From the NCBI RefSeq assembly GCF_012767755.2, contig NZ_AP023189.1, forward strand, positions 5,768,001 through 5,832,000: a stretch of DNA of 64,000 bases, in the 5' to 3' direction. The notes beneath the pieces are model-generated. The model was not told the DNA's origin. It searched no databases and was given only the letters and a program-made list of their open reading frames with translations. The translations under genes were made by a program, and so were the position numbers. Source of the DNA: Pseudomonas tohonis. Its GTDB lineage: Bacteria; Pseudomonadota; Gammaproteobacteria; Pseudomonadales; Pseudomonadaceae. This document shows positions 1 to 9,308 of the stretch, piece by piece (the stretch's first letter is position 1; the number at the start of each line of letters is the position of its first letter).

Positions 1-1303
1 CGGACTGGTTGTCATCGGCAGTGGAGAACACCTGCGACTTCTTGGTCGGGATGGTGGTGTTCTTTTCGATCAGCGCAGTCATCACGCCACCCAGGGTTTC
101 GATACCCAGGGTCAGCGGGGATACGTCGAGCAGCAGCACGTCCTTCACGTCACCGGACAGCACGGCGCCCTGGATGGCGGCACCGATGGCCACGGCTTCG
201 TCCGGGTTGACGTCCTTGCGCGCTTCCTTGCCGAAGAAGTCGGCGACCTGCTTCTGCACCAGCGGCATGCGGGTCTGGCCACCAACGAGGATCACCTCGT
301 GGATGTCGCCCACGTCCAGGCCGGCGTCCTTCAGGGCGATGCGGCACGGCTCGATGGTACGAGCAACCAGGTCCTCGACCAGGGCTTCCAGCTTGGCGCG
401 GGAAATCTTCACGTTGAGGTGCTTCGGACCGGTCTGGTCTGCAGTGATGTACGGCAGGTTGACGTCGGTCTGCTGGCTGGAGGACAGCTCGATCTTGGCC
501 TTCTCGGCAGCTTCCTTCAGGCGCTGCATGGCCAGGGGGTCGCCCTTGAGATCCATGCCGGATTCTTTCTTGAACTCGTCGACGAGGTAGTCGATCAGGC
601 GGATGTCGAAGTCCTCACCACCCAGGAAGGTGTCGCCGTTGGTGGCCAGAACCTCGAACTGGTGCTCGCCGTCGACTTCGGCGATCTCGATGACCGACAC
701 GTCGAAGGTACCGCCACCCAGGTCATAGACGATCACGGTGTGGTCGCCCTTGGCCTTGTCCATGCCATAGGCCAGCGCAGCCGCGGTCGGCTCGTTGATG
801 ATGCGCTTGACGTCGAGGCCGGCGATACGACCGGCATCCTTGGTGGCCTGGCGCTGGCTGTCGTTGAAGTAGGCCGGAACGGTGATCACCGCTTCGGTCA
901 CGGTCTCGCCGAGGTAGTCTTCGGCGGTCTTCTTCATCTTCTTCAGCACTTCCGCGGAAATCTGCGGCGGCGCCATCTTCTGGCCCTTCACCTCGACCCA
1001 GGCGTCACCGTTGTCGGCCTTGGCGATCTTGTAGGGGACCATCTTGATGTCTTTCTGCACGACGTCTTCTTCGAAGCGACGACCGATCAGGCGCTTCACG
1101 GCGTACAGGGTGTTGTGCGGGTTGGTGACCGCCTGGCGCTTGGCGGACTGGCCGACAAGGATCTCGCCGTCGTTGGTGTAAGCGATGATCGACGGCGTGG
1201 TGCGAGTGCCTTCGGCGTTCTCGATCACCTTGACGTTGCCGTTCTCCAGGATGGCGACGCAGGAGTTGGTGGTCCCCAGGTCGATACCGATGATTTTGCC
1301 CAT
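1..1303 (-). CDS. dnaK: Chaperone DnaK (Hsp70), N-terminal part
   Basis: ATP-dependent cytosolic chaperone that works with DnaJ and the exchange factor GrpE. Reading the minus strand from 1303 gives [20 protein letters not shown], the Hsp70 phosphate-1 loop, then the second phosphate region around [14 protein letters not shown] and the adenosine-binding stretch [13 protein letters not shown]. About 434 codons lie in the window, covering the nucleotide-binding domain and the start of the substrate-binding domain; the C-terminal third is beyond the left edge. It lies about 100 bp downstream of grpE on the same strand, the usual grpE-dnaK(-dnaJ) heat-shock order, so it is probably co-transcribed from the sigma-32 promoter upstream of grpE. 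Identification is essentially certain. Confidence 0.98.
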   Translation of the reverse strand, partial: MGKIIGIDLGTTNSCVAILENGNVKVIENAEGTRTTPSIIAYTNDGEILVGQSAKRQAVTNPHNTLYAVKRLIGRRFEEDVVQKDIKMVPYKIAKADNGDAWVEVKGQKMAPPQISAEVLKKMKKTAEDYLGETVTEAVITVPAYFNDSQRQATKDAGRIAGLDVKRIINEPTAAALAYGMDKAKGDHTVIVYDLGGGTFDVSVIEIAEVDGEHQFEVLATNGDTFLGGEDFDIRLIDYLVDEFKKESGMDLKGDPLAMQRLKEAAEKAKIELSSSQQTDVNLPYITADQTGPKHLNVKISRAKLEALVEDLVARTIEPCRIALKDAGLDVGDIHEVILVGGQTRMPLVQKQVADFFGKEARKDVNPDEAVAIGAAIQGAVLSGDVKDVLLLDVSPLTLGIETLGGVMTALIEKNTTIPTKKSQVFSTADDNQS

Positions 1304-1403
1304 GTTCTCTCTCCCGAAACTTTGGATTTGCCGAGACCCCGTTTCACTAGTCGCGGCAGCATGAATACGCTTGGTTAAACAGATGGGGGCCGCAGCCCGG
1401 ATT

Positions 1404-1973
1404 TCAAGCCTGCTCGTCGATGGACGGCGGCACTTCGGCCGGCGCCTTGCTGACCACCACCATGGCGGGGCGCAGCAGGCGGCCGTTGAGCAGGTAGCCC
1501 TTCTGGAACACCTTGAGCACGGTGCCCGGTTCCACATGGGTGCTTTCCTGCATCGCCATCGCCTGATGGTGTTCCGGATTGAACGGCGCCCCATGAGGAT
1601 CGACCGCCTCGAGCTGGTAGCGCTTGAGGGTGTCGTGGAACAGCTTGAGGGTCAGTTCCATGCCCTCGCGCACCGGCTTGATGGCCTCGTCCTCGGCGCT
1701 GCTCAGCTCCAGGCCGCGCTCGAGGCTGTCCACCACCGGCAACAGGTCATTGGCGAATTTCTCCAGCGCGAACTTGTGCGCCTTCTCCACATCCTGCTCG
1801 GCGCGCCGGCGGATGTTCTGCAACTCGGCGGCAACGCGCAGGGACTGATCCTGGGCCGCGGCCAACTGCTCTTCCAGCGTCTGCACACGGGTCACGAGGT
1901 CTTCGCCGCCGGCGGCCTCGGTAGCGGTGTTCGCCTCAGGGTTCTGGTTGTCCAGGGTCTGTTCGTCAGCCAT
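1404..1973 (-). CDS. grpE: Nucleotide exchange factor GrpE
   Basis: DnaK co-chaperone that promotes ADP release. The 189-residue product has an acidic, low-complexity N-terminus, a long coiled-coil helix (about residues 35-90, [16 protein letters not shown] and onward) and the C-terminal beta domain containing [16 protein letters not shown] and the [21 protein letters not shown] signature. Length is normal. The ATG at 1973 has a strong AGGAGG Shine-Dalgarno sequence 4-5 bases upstream. It is the first gene of a leftward heat-shock operon with dnaK. A well-formed sigma-32 promoter lies 50-85 bp upstream. Confidence 0.98.
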   Translation of the reverse strand: MADEQTLDNQNPEANTATEAAGGEDLVTRVQTLEEQLAAAQDQSLRVAAELQNIRRRAEQDVEKAHKFALEKFANDLLPVVDSLERGLELSSAEDEAIKPVREGMELTLKLFHDTLKRYQLEAVDPHGAPFNPEHHQAMAMQESTHVEPGTVLKVFQKGYLLNGRLLRPAMVVVSKAPAEVPPSIDEQA

Positions 1974-2026
1974 GCGTTCCTCCTTTCAAAAACGGGCCGG
2001 GCAATAACCCGGCGATCTGTCCGCCT

Positions 2027-2056
2027 ATATGGGGTCGCAATTTGTCGGTTCAAGGG
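2027..2056 (-). promoter_or_regulatory. Sigma-32 (heat-shock) promoter of grpE-dnaK
   Basis: On the minus strand the -35 element CCCTTGAA (2056-2049) is followed after 14 bases by the -10 element CCCCATAT (2034-2027). Both match the RpoH consensus (CTTGAA, 13-15 bases, CCCCAT), and the element sits just upstream of grpE, as expected. Confidence 0.85.
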
Positions 2057-2087
2057 GGCGGGGTGATTGTCAGGCGGAAAACAAACA

Positions 2088-2103
2088 CTGTATAAATACC
2101 CAG
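2088..2103 (+). promoter_or_regulatory. LexA-like SOS box of recN
   Basis: The 16-mer CTGTATAAATACCCAG has the LexA layout CTGT-N8-CAG, with the right half CCAG instead of ACAG. It ends 22 bases before the recN start, and recN is a classic SOS gene. The one-base departure suggests moderate LexA affinity; this is inferred. Confidence 0.65.
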
Positions 2104-2125
2104 CCATCGCCCTGGGAGTGCCGCC

Positions 2126-3799
2126 ATGCTGGTCCACCTTTCCGTTCACAACTACGCCATCGTCGAACACCTCGATCTCGAACTCGCTGGCGGCATGTCG
2201 GTGATCACCGGCGAGACCGGCGCGGGCAAGTCGATCATGCTCGATGCCCTGGGTCTGACCCTGGGCGATCGTGCCGACAGCGGCGTGGTAAGGCCGGGAG
2301 CGGACAAGGCGGACATCCTCGCCAGCTTCGACCTGCACGACATCCCCGAGGCCCGCACCTGGCTCGCCGAACGCGACCTGGACAACGACGGCCCCTGCAT
2401 CCTGCGCCGGGTCATCACCGCCGAAGGCCGCTCGCGCGCCTATATAAATGGCACCCCCTGCCCACAGGGCGACCTCAAGACCCTCGGCGAGCTGCTGATC
2501 GACATCCACAGCCAGCACGAACACCAGTCTCTGCTCAAGCTCGACACCCACCGTCGCCTGCTGGACGAATTCGCCGGTGCCAGCGAGCTGGCGCGCCAGG
2601 TGCAACTCGCCGCGCAACGCTGGAAGCAGACCCGCCAGGAACTGGAACGCCTCTCCCGCAGCGGCGAAGAACAACGCGCCCGCCACCAGTTGCTCAGCTA
2701 CCAGTTGGAAGAGCTGGAGAATCTTGCCCTCGGCGACTGCGAGCTCGACCAGCTGGAGCAGGAGCATAAGAACCTGTCCAACGCCGAAAGCCTGCTCGCA
2801 GGCTGCCGCCAGGTGCTGGACATGTGCAGCGAGAGCGACGCGGGCAACGTGCTCAGCGCCCTCACCTCCAGCCTCAACCGCCTGACCGCCTTCAACACCC
2901 AGCAAGGCGCCATCGCCGAAGCCGTCAACCTGCTGGCCAGCGCGCAGATCCAGGTGGAGGAAGCGGTCGGCGAGATCAATCGCTTCATCGATCATTTCGA
3001 CGCCGACCCGCAACGCCAGCAGCAACTGGAAGAGCGCCTCGACACCATCTACACGCTCGCGCGCAAACACCGCGTTCATCCAAGCGAACTGGCCAGCCTG
3101 CAGCAATCGCTGCTGGAGGAGATCGAAGCGCTGAATGCGGATGACGAAGCGGTCGAGCGCCTGACCGAAGAGCTCGCGTCCTACACCCGCCACTACCAGG
3201 CCAAGGCCGGAGAACTCAGCAAGCTGCGTGGCAAATCCGCCGGCAAGCTGGCCAAGGCAGTGGAAGCCGAGATGCAGCGCCTGGGCATGCCCGGCGGACG
3301 CTTCACCATCGAACTGCACCCGATCCAGAGCCAGGACCCGCAGGCCAACGGCCTGGAGCAGGTCGAATTCCTGGTCAGCGCCAACCCCGGCCAACCTCTC
3401 AAGGCCCTGGCCAAGGTCGCCTCGGGTGGCGAGCTGTCGCGCATCAGCCTGGCTATCCAGGTGATCACCGCGCAGACATCCCGCGTCCCCACACTGGTGT
3501 TCGACGAAGTGGACGTGGGCATCGGCGGCCCCACCGCGGAAGTCGTCGGCCAGTTGCTGCGCCGGCTCGGTGAACGTGGCCAGGTGCTCACCGTGACGCA
3601 CCTGCCGCAAGTGGCGGCGCAAGGCCACAACCACCTGTTCGTGCACAAGGTGCGCGGCAGCAAGGAAACCCGCACCGCCGTGACCAATCTCACCGAGGCG
3701 GCGCGCATCGAAGAAATCGCCCGCATGCTCGGCGGCCTGGACCTCACCGAAGAGTCCATCGCCCACGCCAGGAAGATGGTCACCAGCGCACAGGGCTGA
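2126..3799 (+). CDS. recN: DNA repair protein RecN
   Basis: SMC-like ATPase that acts early in RecA-dependent repair of double-strand breaks. The 557-residue product has the normal family length. A Walker A motif GETGAGKS lies at about residues 28-35. Long coiled-coil arms run from about 150 to 370. The ABC signature SGGELSRI and Walker B/D-loop VFDEVDVGIGG lie near 430 and 460, and a C-terminal TVTHLPQVAAQG carries the switch histidine. The ATG start is preceded by GGGAG. It is divergent from grpE, with the LexA-like box in between. A shared hairpin separates its 3' end from convergent fur. Confidence 0.98.
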   Translation: MLVHLSVHNYAIVEHLDLELAGGMSVITGETGAGKSIMLDALGLTLGDRADSGVVRPGADKADILASFDLHDIPEARTWLAERDLDNDGPCILRRVITAEGRSRAYINGTPCPQGDLKTLGELLIDIHSQHEHQSLLKLDTHRRLLDEFAGASELARQVQLAAQRWKQTRQELERLSRSGEEQRARHQLLSYQLEELENLALGDCELDQLEQEHKNLSNAESLLAGCRQVLDMCSESDAGNVLSALTSSLNRLTAFNTQQGAIAEAVNLLASAQIQVEEAVGEINRFIDHFDADPQRQQQLEERLDTIYTLARKHRVHPSELASLQQSLLEEIEALNADDEAVERLTEELASYTRHYQAKAGELSKLRGKSAGKLAKAVEAEMQRLGMPGGRFTIELHPIQSQDPQANGLEQVEFLVSANPGQPLKALAKVASGGELSRISLAIQVITAQTSRVPTLVFDEVDVGIGGPTAEVVGQLLRRLGERGQVLTVTHLPQVAAQGHNHLFVHKVRGSKETRTAVTNLTEAARIEEIARMLGGLDLTEESIAHARKMVTSAQG

Positions 3800-3822
3800 C
3801 TCCTCCTACAATCCCATAAATG

Positions 3823-3850
3823 AAAAAGGCGACCCGCAGGTCGCCTTCTT
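3823..3850. terminator. Bidirectional rho-independent terminator between recN and fur
   Basis: Arms GGCGACC (3828-3834) and GGTCGCC (3839-3845) enclose the loop CGCA. An A-run on the left and TTCTT on the right allow it to serve both convergent genes. Confidence 0.85.
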
Positions 3851-3871
3851 CCATTTACGGGTGCAGCGCGC

Positions 3872-4276
3872 TTATTTCTTCTTGCGCACGTACAGCACCA
3901 GATTGTGATCGACCAACTCGAAGCCGTGCTCCTTGACGATCTCTTTCTGGCGTTTCTCGATTTCGGTGTCGAAGAACTCGATCACCTCACCGCTGTCGAC
4001 GCAGACCATGTGGTCGTGGTGACCGCCATCGGCAAGCTCGAATACGGCATGGCCACCATCGAAATTGTGGCGTACCACGAGGCCGGCTGCCTCGAATTGG
4101 GTCAGCACGCGGTAAACGGTTGCAAGACCCACGTCTTCCCCCGCTTCCATCAGGGCCTTGTAGACATCTTCGGCACTCATGTGGCGCTGTTCGGTGGAGT
4201 CAAGCATCTGCAGGATCTTGACCCGGGGCAGGGTCACCTTCAGGCCAGCTTTGCGAAGTTCGTTATTTTCAACCAT
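3872..4276 (-). CDS. fur: Ferric uptake regulator Fur
   Basis: Iron-responsive dimeric repressor. The start at 4276 gives a 134-residue protein beginning [20 protein letters not shown], matching the known Pseudomonas Fur length and N-terminus; an upstream in-frame ATG (4378) would overlap bamE and is not used. The winged helix occupies residues 1-80, with the recognition helix in [16 protein letters not shown]. The metal-binding histidine cluster is [13 protein letters not shown]. As in other Pseudomonas Fur proteins, the paired C-terminal CxxC zinc motifs of E. coli are absent. It diverges from bamE, the arrangement known as fur-omlA. Confidence 0.97.
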   Translation of the reverse strand: MVENNELRKAGLKVTLPRVKILQMLDSTEQRHMSAEDVYKALMEAGEDVGLATVYRVLTQFEAAGLVVRHNFDGGHAVFELADGGHHDHMVCVDSGEVIEFFDTEIEKRQKEIVKEHGFELVDHNLVLYVRKKK

Positions 4277-4372
4277 GGTCAGCTTTCTCATGGACGCTGC
4301 TTCGCAGCTTCCCTTAATGCGGGTATGATCGGATTTTCGTTGCCCAGCCAAGATAGTGGAAGTCACCCACCG

Positions 4373-4894
4373 ATGCAAAACACCAAGCTCTTGCTGACCA
4401 GCCTCACATTTGCAGGCCTGGTCGCACTCGCCGGCTGTTCATTCCCCGGGGTTTACAAAATCGACATCCAGCAGGGCAATGTCGTGACGCAGGACATGAT
4501 AGACCAGTTGAAGCCCGGAATGACCCGGCGGCAAGTGAGGTTTATCATGGGCAACCCGCTGATCACCGACACCTTCCACGCTAACCGCTGGGACTATCTC
4601 TACAGCATCCAGCCGGGTGGCGGTGAACGCCAGCAGGAACGCGTCAGCCTGGTGTTCGACGGCAGCGATCAACTGATCGGCCTGGCAGGTGACTTCATGC
4701 CGGGCGTGAGCCGTGACGAAGCCATCCTCGGCAGCGACGGCAATACCGAAGTGAAGAGCGAGAAGCCTGCCCAGCAACAGCAGGAAGAGAAGCCGAAACC
4801 CGGCTCGCTGCTCGAGCAGATCCAGCAGGAAGTGGACAAGGTGGAAACCGTGCCAGTGCCCACGCCCGAGCCGCTGGAAACCTCGCCGCAGTAA
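4373..4894 (+). CDS. bamE: Outer-membrane assembly lipoprotein BamE (OmlA/SmpA)
   Basis: Small lipoprotein of the Bam complex that stabilises BamA/BamD during beta-barrel insertion. The 173-residue product starts with a lipoprotein signal ending LVALAGC, so Cys22 is the probable acylation site. The SmpA/OmlA domain follows, with the typical [20 protein letters not shown] and [19 protein letters not shown] stretches. The C-terminal ~45 residues are Gln/Pro/Glu-rich, an extension seen in Pseudomonas OmlA. Divergent from fur; a strong hairpin terminator follows the stop. Confidence 0.95.
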   Translation: MQNTKLLLTSLTFAGLVALAGCSFPGVYKIDIQQGNVVTQDMIDQLKPGMTRRQVRFIMGNPLITDTFHANRWDYLYSIQPGGGERQQERVSLVFDGSDQLIGLAGDFMPGVSRDEAILGSDGNTEVKSEKPAQQQQEEKPKPGSLLEQIQQEVDKVETVPVPTPEPLETSPQ

Positions 4895-4905
4895 CCGCTG
4901 CGCAG

Positions 4906-4937
4906 AAAAAAGCCCGGACTGGTTCCGGGCTTTTTCT
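4906..4937 (+). terminator. Rho-independent terminator after bamE
   Basis: Arms AGCCCGGA and TCCGGGCT with loop CTGGT, followed by a TTTTT run and preceded by AAAAAA, so it may also stop the convergent rnfH transcript. Confidence 0.88.
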
Positions 4938-4963
4938 TGGGCGTCTTTCAGGCCAACCGGCAG

Positions 4964-5275
4964 CTATTCCTCCGCCGCCCTCGCCTGGGCCGCACGGGCG
5001 GCGCGCGCCTTGCGCACTTCCTTCGGGTCGGCCAGCAGCGGGCGGTAGACCTCGACGCGATCCCCCTCCTCCAGCACCCGCTCCTCGGGATTGGCCAGCG
5101 CCTTGCCGAAGATGCCCAGCGGGCAGCTCGTCAGGTCCAGCTCGGGGAACTCCGCAGCCAGCCCCGACGCCATCACGGCCGCGCGCGCCGTGGTGCCCGA
5201 AGCCACATCCAGGCCAAGCAGGCGCTGACGCTCGGCGAGCGCGCAGACGACCTCGACTCGGATCGACTCAGCCAT
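4964..5275 (-). CDS. rnfH: RnfH family (UPF0125) ubiquitin-fold protein
   Basis: Small protein of the RnfH/YfjF family, commonly encoded beside ratA; its exact role is unsettled. The start at 5275 ([20 protein letters not shown]) gives 103 residues, the usual size; an upstream in-frame start at 5413 lies wholly inside ratA. The family pattern is clear in CPLGIFGKALANPEERVLEEGDRVEVYRPL. It ends in an Ala/Arg-rich tail. It overlaps the end of ratA by 8 bp, which implies translational coupling in a ratA-rnfH operon. Confidence 0.92.
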   Translation of the reverse strand: MAESIRVEVVCALAERQRLLGLDVASGTTARAAVMASGLAAEFPELDLTSCPLGIFGKALANPEERVLEEGDRVEVYRPLLADPKEVRKARAARAAQARAAEE

Positions 5276-5702
5276 GAAGCTGCTTGGCCCGCTGGCAGAA
5301 GGCGTCGACCAGGGTGTTGGCGGCCTGGTTGAACAGCGGCCCGAGTGTCGCCTTGACGATGGGGCCGGCGTAGTCGAAGGACAGGTCCAGGCTGATCTTG
5401 CAGGCCTTCTCACCCAGCGGCTTGAAATTCCACACGCCGTGCAGTTCGGTGAAGGGCCCCTCCTCCAGGTTCATCTCGATCACCTGCCCCGGCACCAGCC
5501 GGTTGCGGGTGACGAAGCGCTGGCTGATCCCGCCCTTGGCCACGCCGAGGCTGGCGACCATCTCGGTCTCGCTGGCCTGCAGCACTTCACTGGTGGAGCA
5601 CCAGGGCAGGAACTCGGGGTACCTCGCCACGTCGTTGACCAGATCGTAAAGCGCCTGCGCAGGGTACGGCAGCAGAGCGGAGCGCTGGATATGGGTGGTC
5701 AT
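5268..5702 (-). CDS. ratA: Ribosome-associated toxin RatA / START-like polyketide cyclase family
   Basis: SRPBCC/START-domain protein. E. coli RatA binds 50S subunits and blocks 70S formation, while homologues in other bacteria are annotated as coenzyme Q-binding (Coq10-like). The start at 5702 gives [20 protein letters not shown] (144 residues), the family N-terminus. The conserved [12 protein letters not shown] motif is at about residues 24-36, and the C-terminal helix [14 protein letters not shown] is present. First gene of the leftward ratA-rnfH pair and divergent from smpB, the classical neighbourhood. Confidence 0.93.
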   Translation of the reverse strand: MTTHIQRSALLPYPAQALYDLVNDVARYPEFLPWCSTSEVLQASETEMVASLGVAKGGISQRFVTRNRLVPGQVIEMNLEEGPFTELHGVWNFKPLGEKACKISLDLSFDYAGPIVKATLGPLFNQAANTLVDAFCQRAKQLHG

Positions 5703-5838
5703 CTGGGCCTCTGATCGTCGGTCAGTCGGCTGCGCCGGAGCGAGCAACACGGCTGGTCAAAAAAAGAGCGCGCATTGTCAGGGATTCACCCCTCGCGCTC
5801 AAGCCTACGCCGCCGTAGCGGCCACGCCTGGGACTCCC

Positions 5839-5844
5839 TATAAT
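5839..5844 (+). promoter_or_regulatory. Probable -10 box of smpB
   Basis: A perfect TATAAT sits 9 bases before the smpB ATG. No convincing -35 is seen 16-18 bases upstream, and the leader would be almost absent, so this is tentative. Confidence 0.4.
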
Positions 5845-5853
5845 GCCGCGCCT

Positions 5854-6336
5854 ATGGCTAAGCAAAAGAAACATCCCCAAGGCTCCATCGCGCAGAACAA
5901 GAAGGCTCTGCATGACTACTTCGTCGAACAGCGGTTCGAGGCGGGCCTCGCCCTCGCCGGCTGGGAAGTCAAGAGTCTGCGTGCCGGCAAGGCCCAACTG
6001 GTGGACAGCTACGTGTTGCTCAAGGACGGCGAAGCCTGGTTGCTCGGCAGCCACTTCACGCCCCTGAAGACCGCCAGCACCCACGTGATCGCCGACCCCG
6101 TCCGCACCCGCAAGCTGCTCCTGCACAAGCGCGAACTGAGCAAGCTGATCGGCGCCGTCCAGCAGAAGGGCTACGCCTGCGTAGCGCTGTCGCTGTACTG
6201 GAAGGCCCACCTGATCAAGTGCGAGATCGCACTGGTGAAGGGCAAGAAGGAATTCGACAAGCGCGCCACCGAGAAGGAACGCGACTCCGATCGCGAGATC
6301 GCTCGCGTCATGCGCACCAAGGGCAAGGAAGACTGA
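5854..6336 (+). CDS. smpB: SsrA-binding protein SmpB
   Basis: Binds the tRNA-like domain of tmRNA and delivers it to stalled ribosomes for trans-translation. The 160-residue protein begins [20 protein letters not shown]. The OB-fold motifs [15 protein letters not shown] and LLGSHFTPL are present, and the basic C-terminal tail contains KRATEKERD. Its RNA partner ssrA is in the same window at 33.8 kb. The start at 5854 is chosen over in-frame codons further upstream because the family N-terminus begins exactly there. Confidence 0.97.
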   Translation: MAKQKKHPQGSIAQNKKALHDYFVEQRFEAGLALAGWEVKSLRAGKAQLVDSYVLLKDGEAWLLGSHFTPLKTASTHVIADPVRTRKLLLHKRELSKLIGAVQQKGYACVALSLYWKAHLIKCEIALVKGKKEFDKRATEKERDSDREIARVMRTKGKED

Positions 6337-6385
6337 GCGCCGCTCCGGCGCCAGTCACCCGCTCCGCCCCTTCAGGCCAGCGACC

Positions 6386-7153
6386 TCATATCCCCTGCCT
6401 GCGCTGCGCACGCTCCATGCGGCGCGCTTCCAACTGCCCTTCCGCCAGCACCTCCTGCACGTAATCGATGTGCTGGTGCGAAATCTCCCTCGCCTCCTCC
6501 GCACGTCGCTCGATGATCGCCTCGAACAGGGCCCGGTGCTGCTTCATCAGCATGTCGCGGGTCTCGTCGCGCTGCAGGTACATGCCTCCGATATTGGTGA
6601 CCACATTGTGCTTGAGCAGTTCGAACAGGCCGCGAATGGTATGCAGCAGCACGGCGTTGTGGCTGGCCTCGGCGATGGCCAGGTGGAAACGCGCATCCGC
6701 CGCCCCCTCGTCCTCGCGACTCGCCTTGCTGCCGGGCGTGTAGCAGGCCTGCAAGGTCTCGAAAGCCTCACGCAGGCGCTCATGGTCGACCGAGGTCGCG
6801 CGTTGCGCCGCATAGAAGGCGCATGAGCCCTCCAGCGTGTGGCGGAACTCCAGCAAATCGCGCTGGGCATCCGGATTGCCCTCCAGCAGCGATAGCAAAG
6901 GGTCGCTGAAGGTGGAGCCGAGCTCGGCGGAAACGTAGTTGCCGCCGCCCTGGCGACTGACCAGCAAGCCCCTGGCCACCAGCTTCTGGATCGCCTCGCG
7001 CAGCGACGGTCGGGACACCCCGAACTGCTCCGCCAGCAGGCGTTCTGCGGGCAGCCGCTCGCCGGCCTTCAGAGTGCCCTCGAGGATCATCGACTCCAGG
7101 TGACTGACGATGTCATCCGACAGACGGCGCTGACGCACCTGACCAAATCCCAT
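6386..7153 (-). CDS. lldR: Lactate-responsive GntR/FadR-family regulator LldR
   Basis: Repressor/regulator of the lactate utilisation operon. The 255-residue product has a winged HTH at residues 10-75 (LPAERLLAEQFGVSRPSLREAIQ is the recognition segment) and an all-helical FCD ligand domain. The likely metal/ligand residues are in DARFHLAIAEASHN and the terminal ISHQHIDYVQ. It is divergent from lldPDE. A perfect palindrome of the LldR type lies between the two starts. Convergent with smpB. Confidence 0.93.
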   Translation of the reverse strand: MGFGQVRQRRLSDDIVSHLESMILEGTLKAGERLPAERLLAEQFGVSRPSLREAIQKLVARGLLVSRQGGGNYVSAELGSTFSDPLLSLLEGNPDAQRDLLEFRHTLEGSCAFYAAQRATSVDHERLREAFETLQACYTPGSKASREDEGAADARFHLAIAEASHNAVLLHTIRGLFELLKHNVVTNIGGMYLQRDETRDMLMKQHRALFEAIIERRAEEAREISHQHIDYVQEVLAEGQLEARRMERAQRRQGI

Positions 7154-7344
7154 ACCCCTCCCGACTCACTTCCACAGCCCATCCGGGCGGTCTGGCGCGG
7201 CAGCCCGCGCATATCCGGCGGCAGCCTAACCAGCCCCCGCCCGGCACACAAGAAAAGCCCGATCACAACCCTCTCGACCAAAGTTGTAGGACAGGAAATT
7301 GACATGCGCACGGTAAGACTTTTACCCTGAGCCGTCGATTTTGT

Positions 7345-7363
7345 AAATTGGTATTACCAATTT
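7345..7363. promoter_or_regulatory. LldR operator
   Basis: Perfect palindrome: AAATTGGTA (7345-7353), central T, TACCAATTT (7355-7363). The core TTGGTNNNACCAA matches the operator described for LldR-type FadR regulators and lies upstream of lldP, 107 bp before its ATG. Confidence 0.85.
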
Positions 7364-7469
7364 CGACGAAGTACGCCAGATCCGGCCAATGCCTGCTGCA
7401 ACGCCAAAAGCGTCGCGCCTATCCGGACGGCCCACAGGCACTCCAAAAACAATTACGGAGCCAACCACC

Positions 7470-9155
7470 ATGCAAGCATGGCAACAGATCTACACCCCTC
7501 TCGGCAGCCTCGGCCTGTCCGCTGCCGTCGCCGTGATCCCGATCGTGTTCTTCTTCCTCGCCCTCGCCGTGTTCCGCCTCAAGGGCCACATCGCCGGCAC
7601 CATTACCCTGGCGCTGGCACTTGCCGTCGCCATCTTCGCCTTCAACATGCCCGCCGACATGGCCTTCGCCGCGGCCGGCTACGGCTTCGCCTACGGTCTC
7701 TGGCCGATCGCCTGGATCATCGTCGCGGCGGTGTTCCTCTACAAACTCACGGTCAAGAGCGGCCAGTTCGAAGTGATCCGCAGCTCGGTGCTGTCGATCA
7801 CCGATGACCAGCGCCTGCAGGTGCTGCTCATCGGCTTCTCCTTCGGCGCCTTCCTCGAAGGGGCCGCCGGTTTCGGCGCCCCGGTCGCCATCACCGCCGC
7901 CCTGCTGGTGGGCCTGGGCTTCAACCCGCTCTACGCCGCCGGCCTGTGCCTGATCGCCAACACCGCACCGGTGGCCTTCGGCGCCCTGGGTATCCCGATC
8001 ATCGTCGCCGGCCAGGTCACCGGCATCGACGCCTTCAAGATCGGCGCCATGACCGGCCGCCAGCTGCCCTTCCTGTCGATCCTCGTGCCCTTCTGGCTGG
8101 TAGCGATGATGGACGGCTGGCGCGGCGTGAAGGAAACCTGGCCCGCCGCCCTGGTGGCCGGTGGCAGCTTCGCCATCACCCAGTACTTCACCTCCAACTT
8201 CATCGGCCCGGAACTGCCGGACATCACTTCCGCCCTGGTCAGCCTCATTTCCCTCACCCTGTTCCTCAAGGTCTGGCAACCGGCCCGCGCGCAGAGTGCA
8301 GAAGTGGTCGGCGTCTCCGGCGGCGCAGCGGTCCTCGGTGGCTTCGGCGGCCCGCGCAGCACCACGCCCTCGCCCTACAGCTTCGGCGAGATCCTCAAGG
8401 CCTGGTCGCCCTTCCTGATCCTCACCGTGCTGGTGACCATCTGGACCCTCAAGCCCTTCAAGGCGATGTTCGCCCCGGGCGGCGCACTGGAGCAGTTCGT
8501 CTTCATGTTCGCCATCCCGCACCTGGACCAGCTCGTGCTGAAAGGCGCGCCCATCGTGGCCACCACCACGGCCATGCCGGCGGTGTTCAAGCTCGACCCG
8601 ATCTCCGCCACCGGCACCGCGATCTTCTTCTCCGCGTTGCTGTCGATGCTGGTACTCAAGGTCAACGTTAAAAATGGTCTGACCACTTTTGGCGAAACCC
8701 TGGTCGAACTCAAATGGCCGATCCTGTCCATCGGCATGGTGCTGGCCTTCGCCTTCGTCACCAACTACTCGGGCATGTCCACCACCCTGGCGCTGGTCCT
8801 GGCCGGCACCGGCGCGGCCTTCCCGTTCTTCTCGCCCTTCCTCGGCTGGCTGGGGGTCTTCCTGACCGGCTCGGACACCTCCTCCAACGCCCTGTTCAGC
8901 TCCCTGCAATCCACCACCGCGCACCAGATCGGCGTCAACGACACCTTGCTGGTGGCCGCCAACACCAGCGGCGGCGTGACCGGCAAGATGATCTCGCCGC
9001 AGTCCATCGCCGTGGCCTGCGCCGCCACCGGCATGGTCGGCAAGGAGTCGGACCTGTTCCGCTTCACCCTGAAGCACAGCCTGATCTTCGCCGCCCTGGT
9101 CGGCCTGATCACGCTGGCGCAGGCCTACGTGTTCACCGGCATGCTGGTTCACTGA
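7470..9155 (+). CDS. lldP: L-lactate permease LldP
   Basis: Lactate/glycolate:proton symporter of the inner membrane (LctP family). The start at 7470 is preceded by GGAG and gives [20 protein letters not shown], 561 residues, the family length, with about 12-14 hydrophobic segments. Family signatures include [22 protein letters not shown] and [17 protein letters not shown]. First gene of the lldPDE operon under LldR. Confidence 0.97.
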   Translation: MQAWQQIYTPLGSLGLSAAVAVIPIVFFFLALAVFRLKGHIAGTITLALALAVAIFAFNMPADMAFAAAGYGFAYGLWPIAWIIVAAVFLYKLTVKSGQFEVIRSSVLSITDDQRLQVLLIGFSFGAFLEGAAGFGAPVAITAALLVGLGFNPLYAAGLCLIANTAPVAFGALGIPIIVAGQVTGIDAFKIGAMTGRQLPFLSILVPFWLVAMMDGWRGVKETWPAALVAGGSFAITQYFTSNFIGPELPDITSALVSLISLTLFLKVWQPARAQSAEVVGVSGGAAVLGGFGGPRSTTPSPYSFGEILKAWSPFLILTVLVTIWTLKPFKAMFAPGGALEQFVFMFAIPHLDQLVLKGAPIVATTTAMPAVFKLDPISATGTAIFFSALLSMLVLKVNVKNGLTTFGETLVELKWPILSIGMVLAFAFVTNYSGMSTTLALVLAGTGAAFPFFSPFLGWLGVFLTGSDTSSNALFSSLQSTTAHQIGVNDTLLVAANTSGGVTGKMISPQSIAVACAATGMVGKESDLFRFTLKHSLIFAALVGLITLAQAYVFTGMLVH

Positions 9156-9184
9156 CCGTGCCCTGATCGGCTGCGCGTCGGCGA

Positions 9185-9275
9185 TACGGCGTTGGAAATG
9201 GCCTCGGAGATGCTCACCTACAGGCGTAGGCTCCGCTCCTTCGGCCATTTCCGCCTTGTCTCGCTCTAGCTCGCT
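9185..9275. repeat. Intergenic inverted-repeat element between lldP and lldD
   Basis: Between lldP and lldD lies a 150-bp spacer containing the inverted repeat GGAAATGGCC / GGCCATTTCC around a GC-rich centre (CCTACAGGCGTAGG is itself near-palindromic). From memory, similar 'cctacaggcgtaggctcc' sequences recur between genes in Pseudomonas genomes. It could fold in the operon mRNA and adjust lldD expression; that is inference. Confidence 0.6.
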
Positions 9276-9308
9276 CGATCCAAACTTTTCTCTCAGACGG
9301 AAGAGCCC

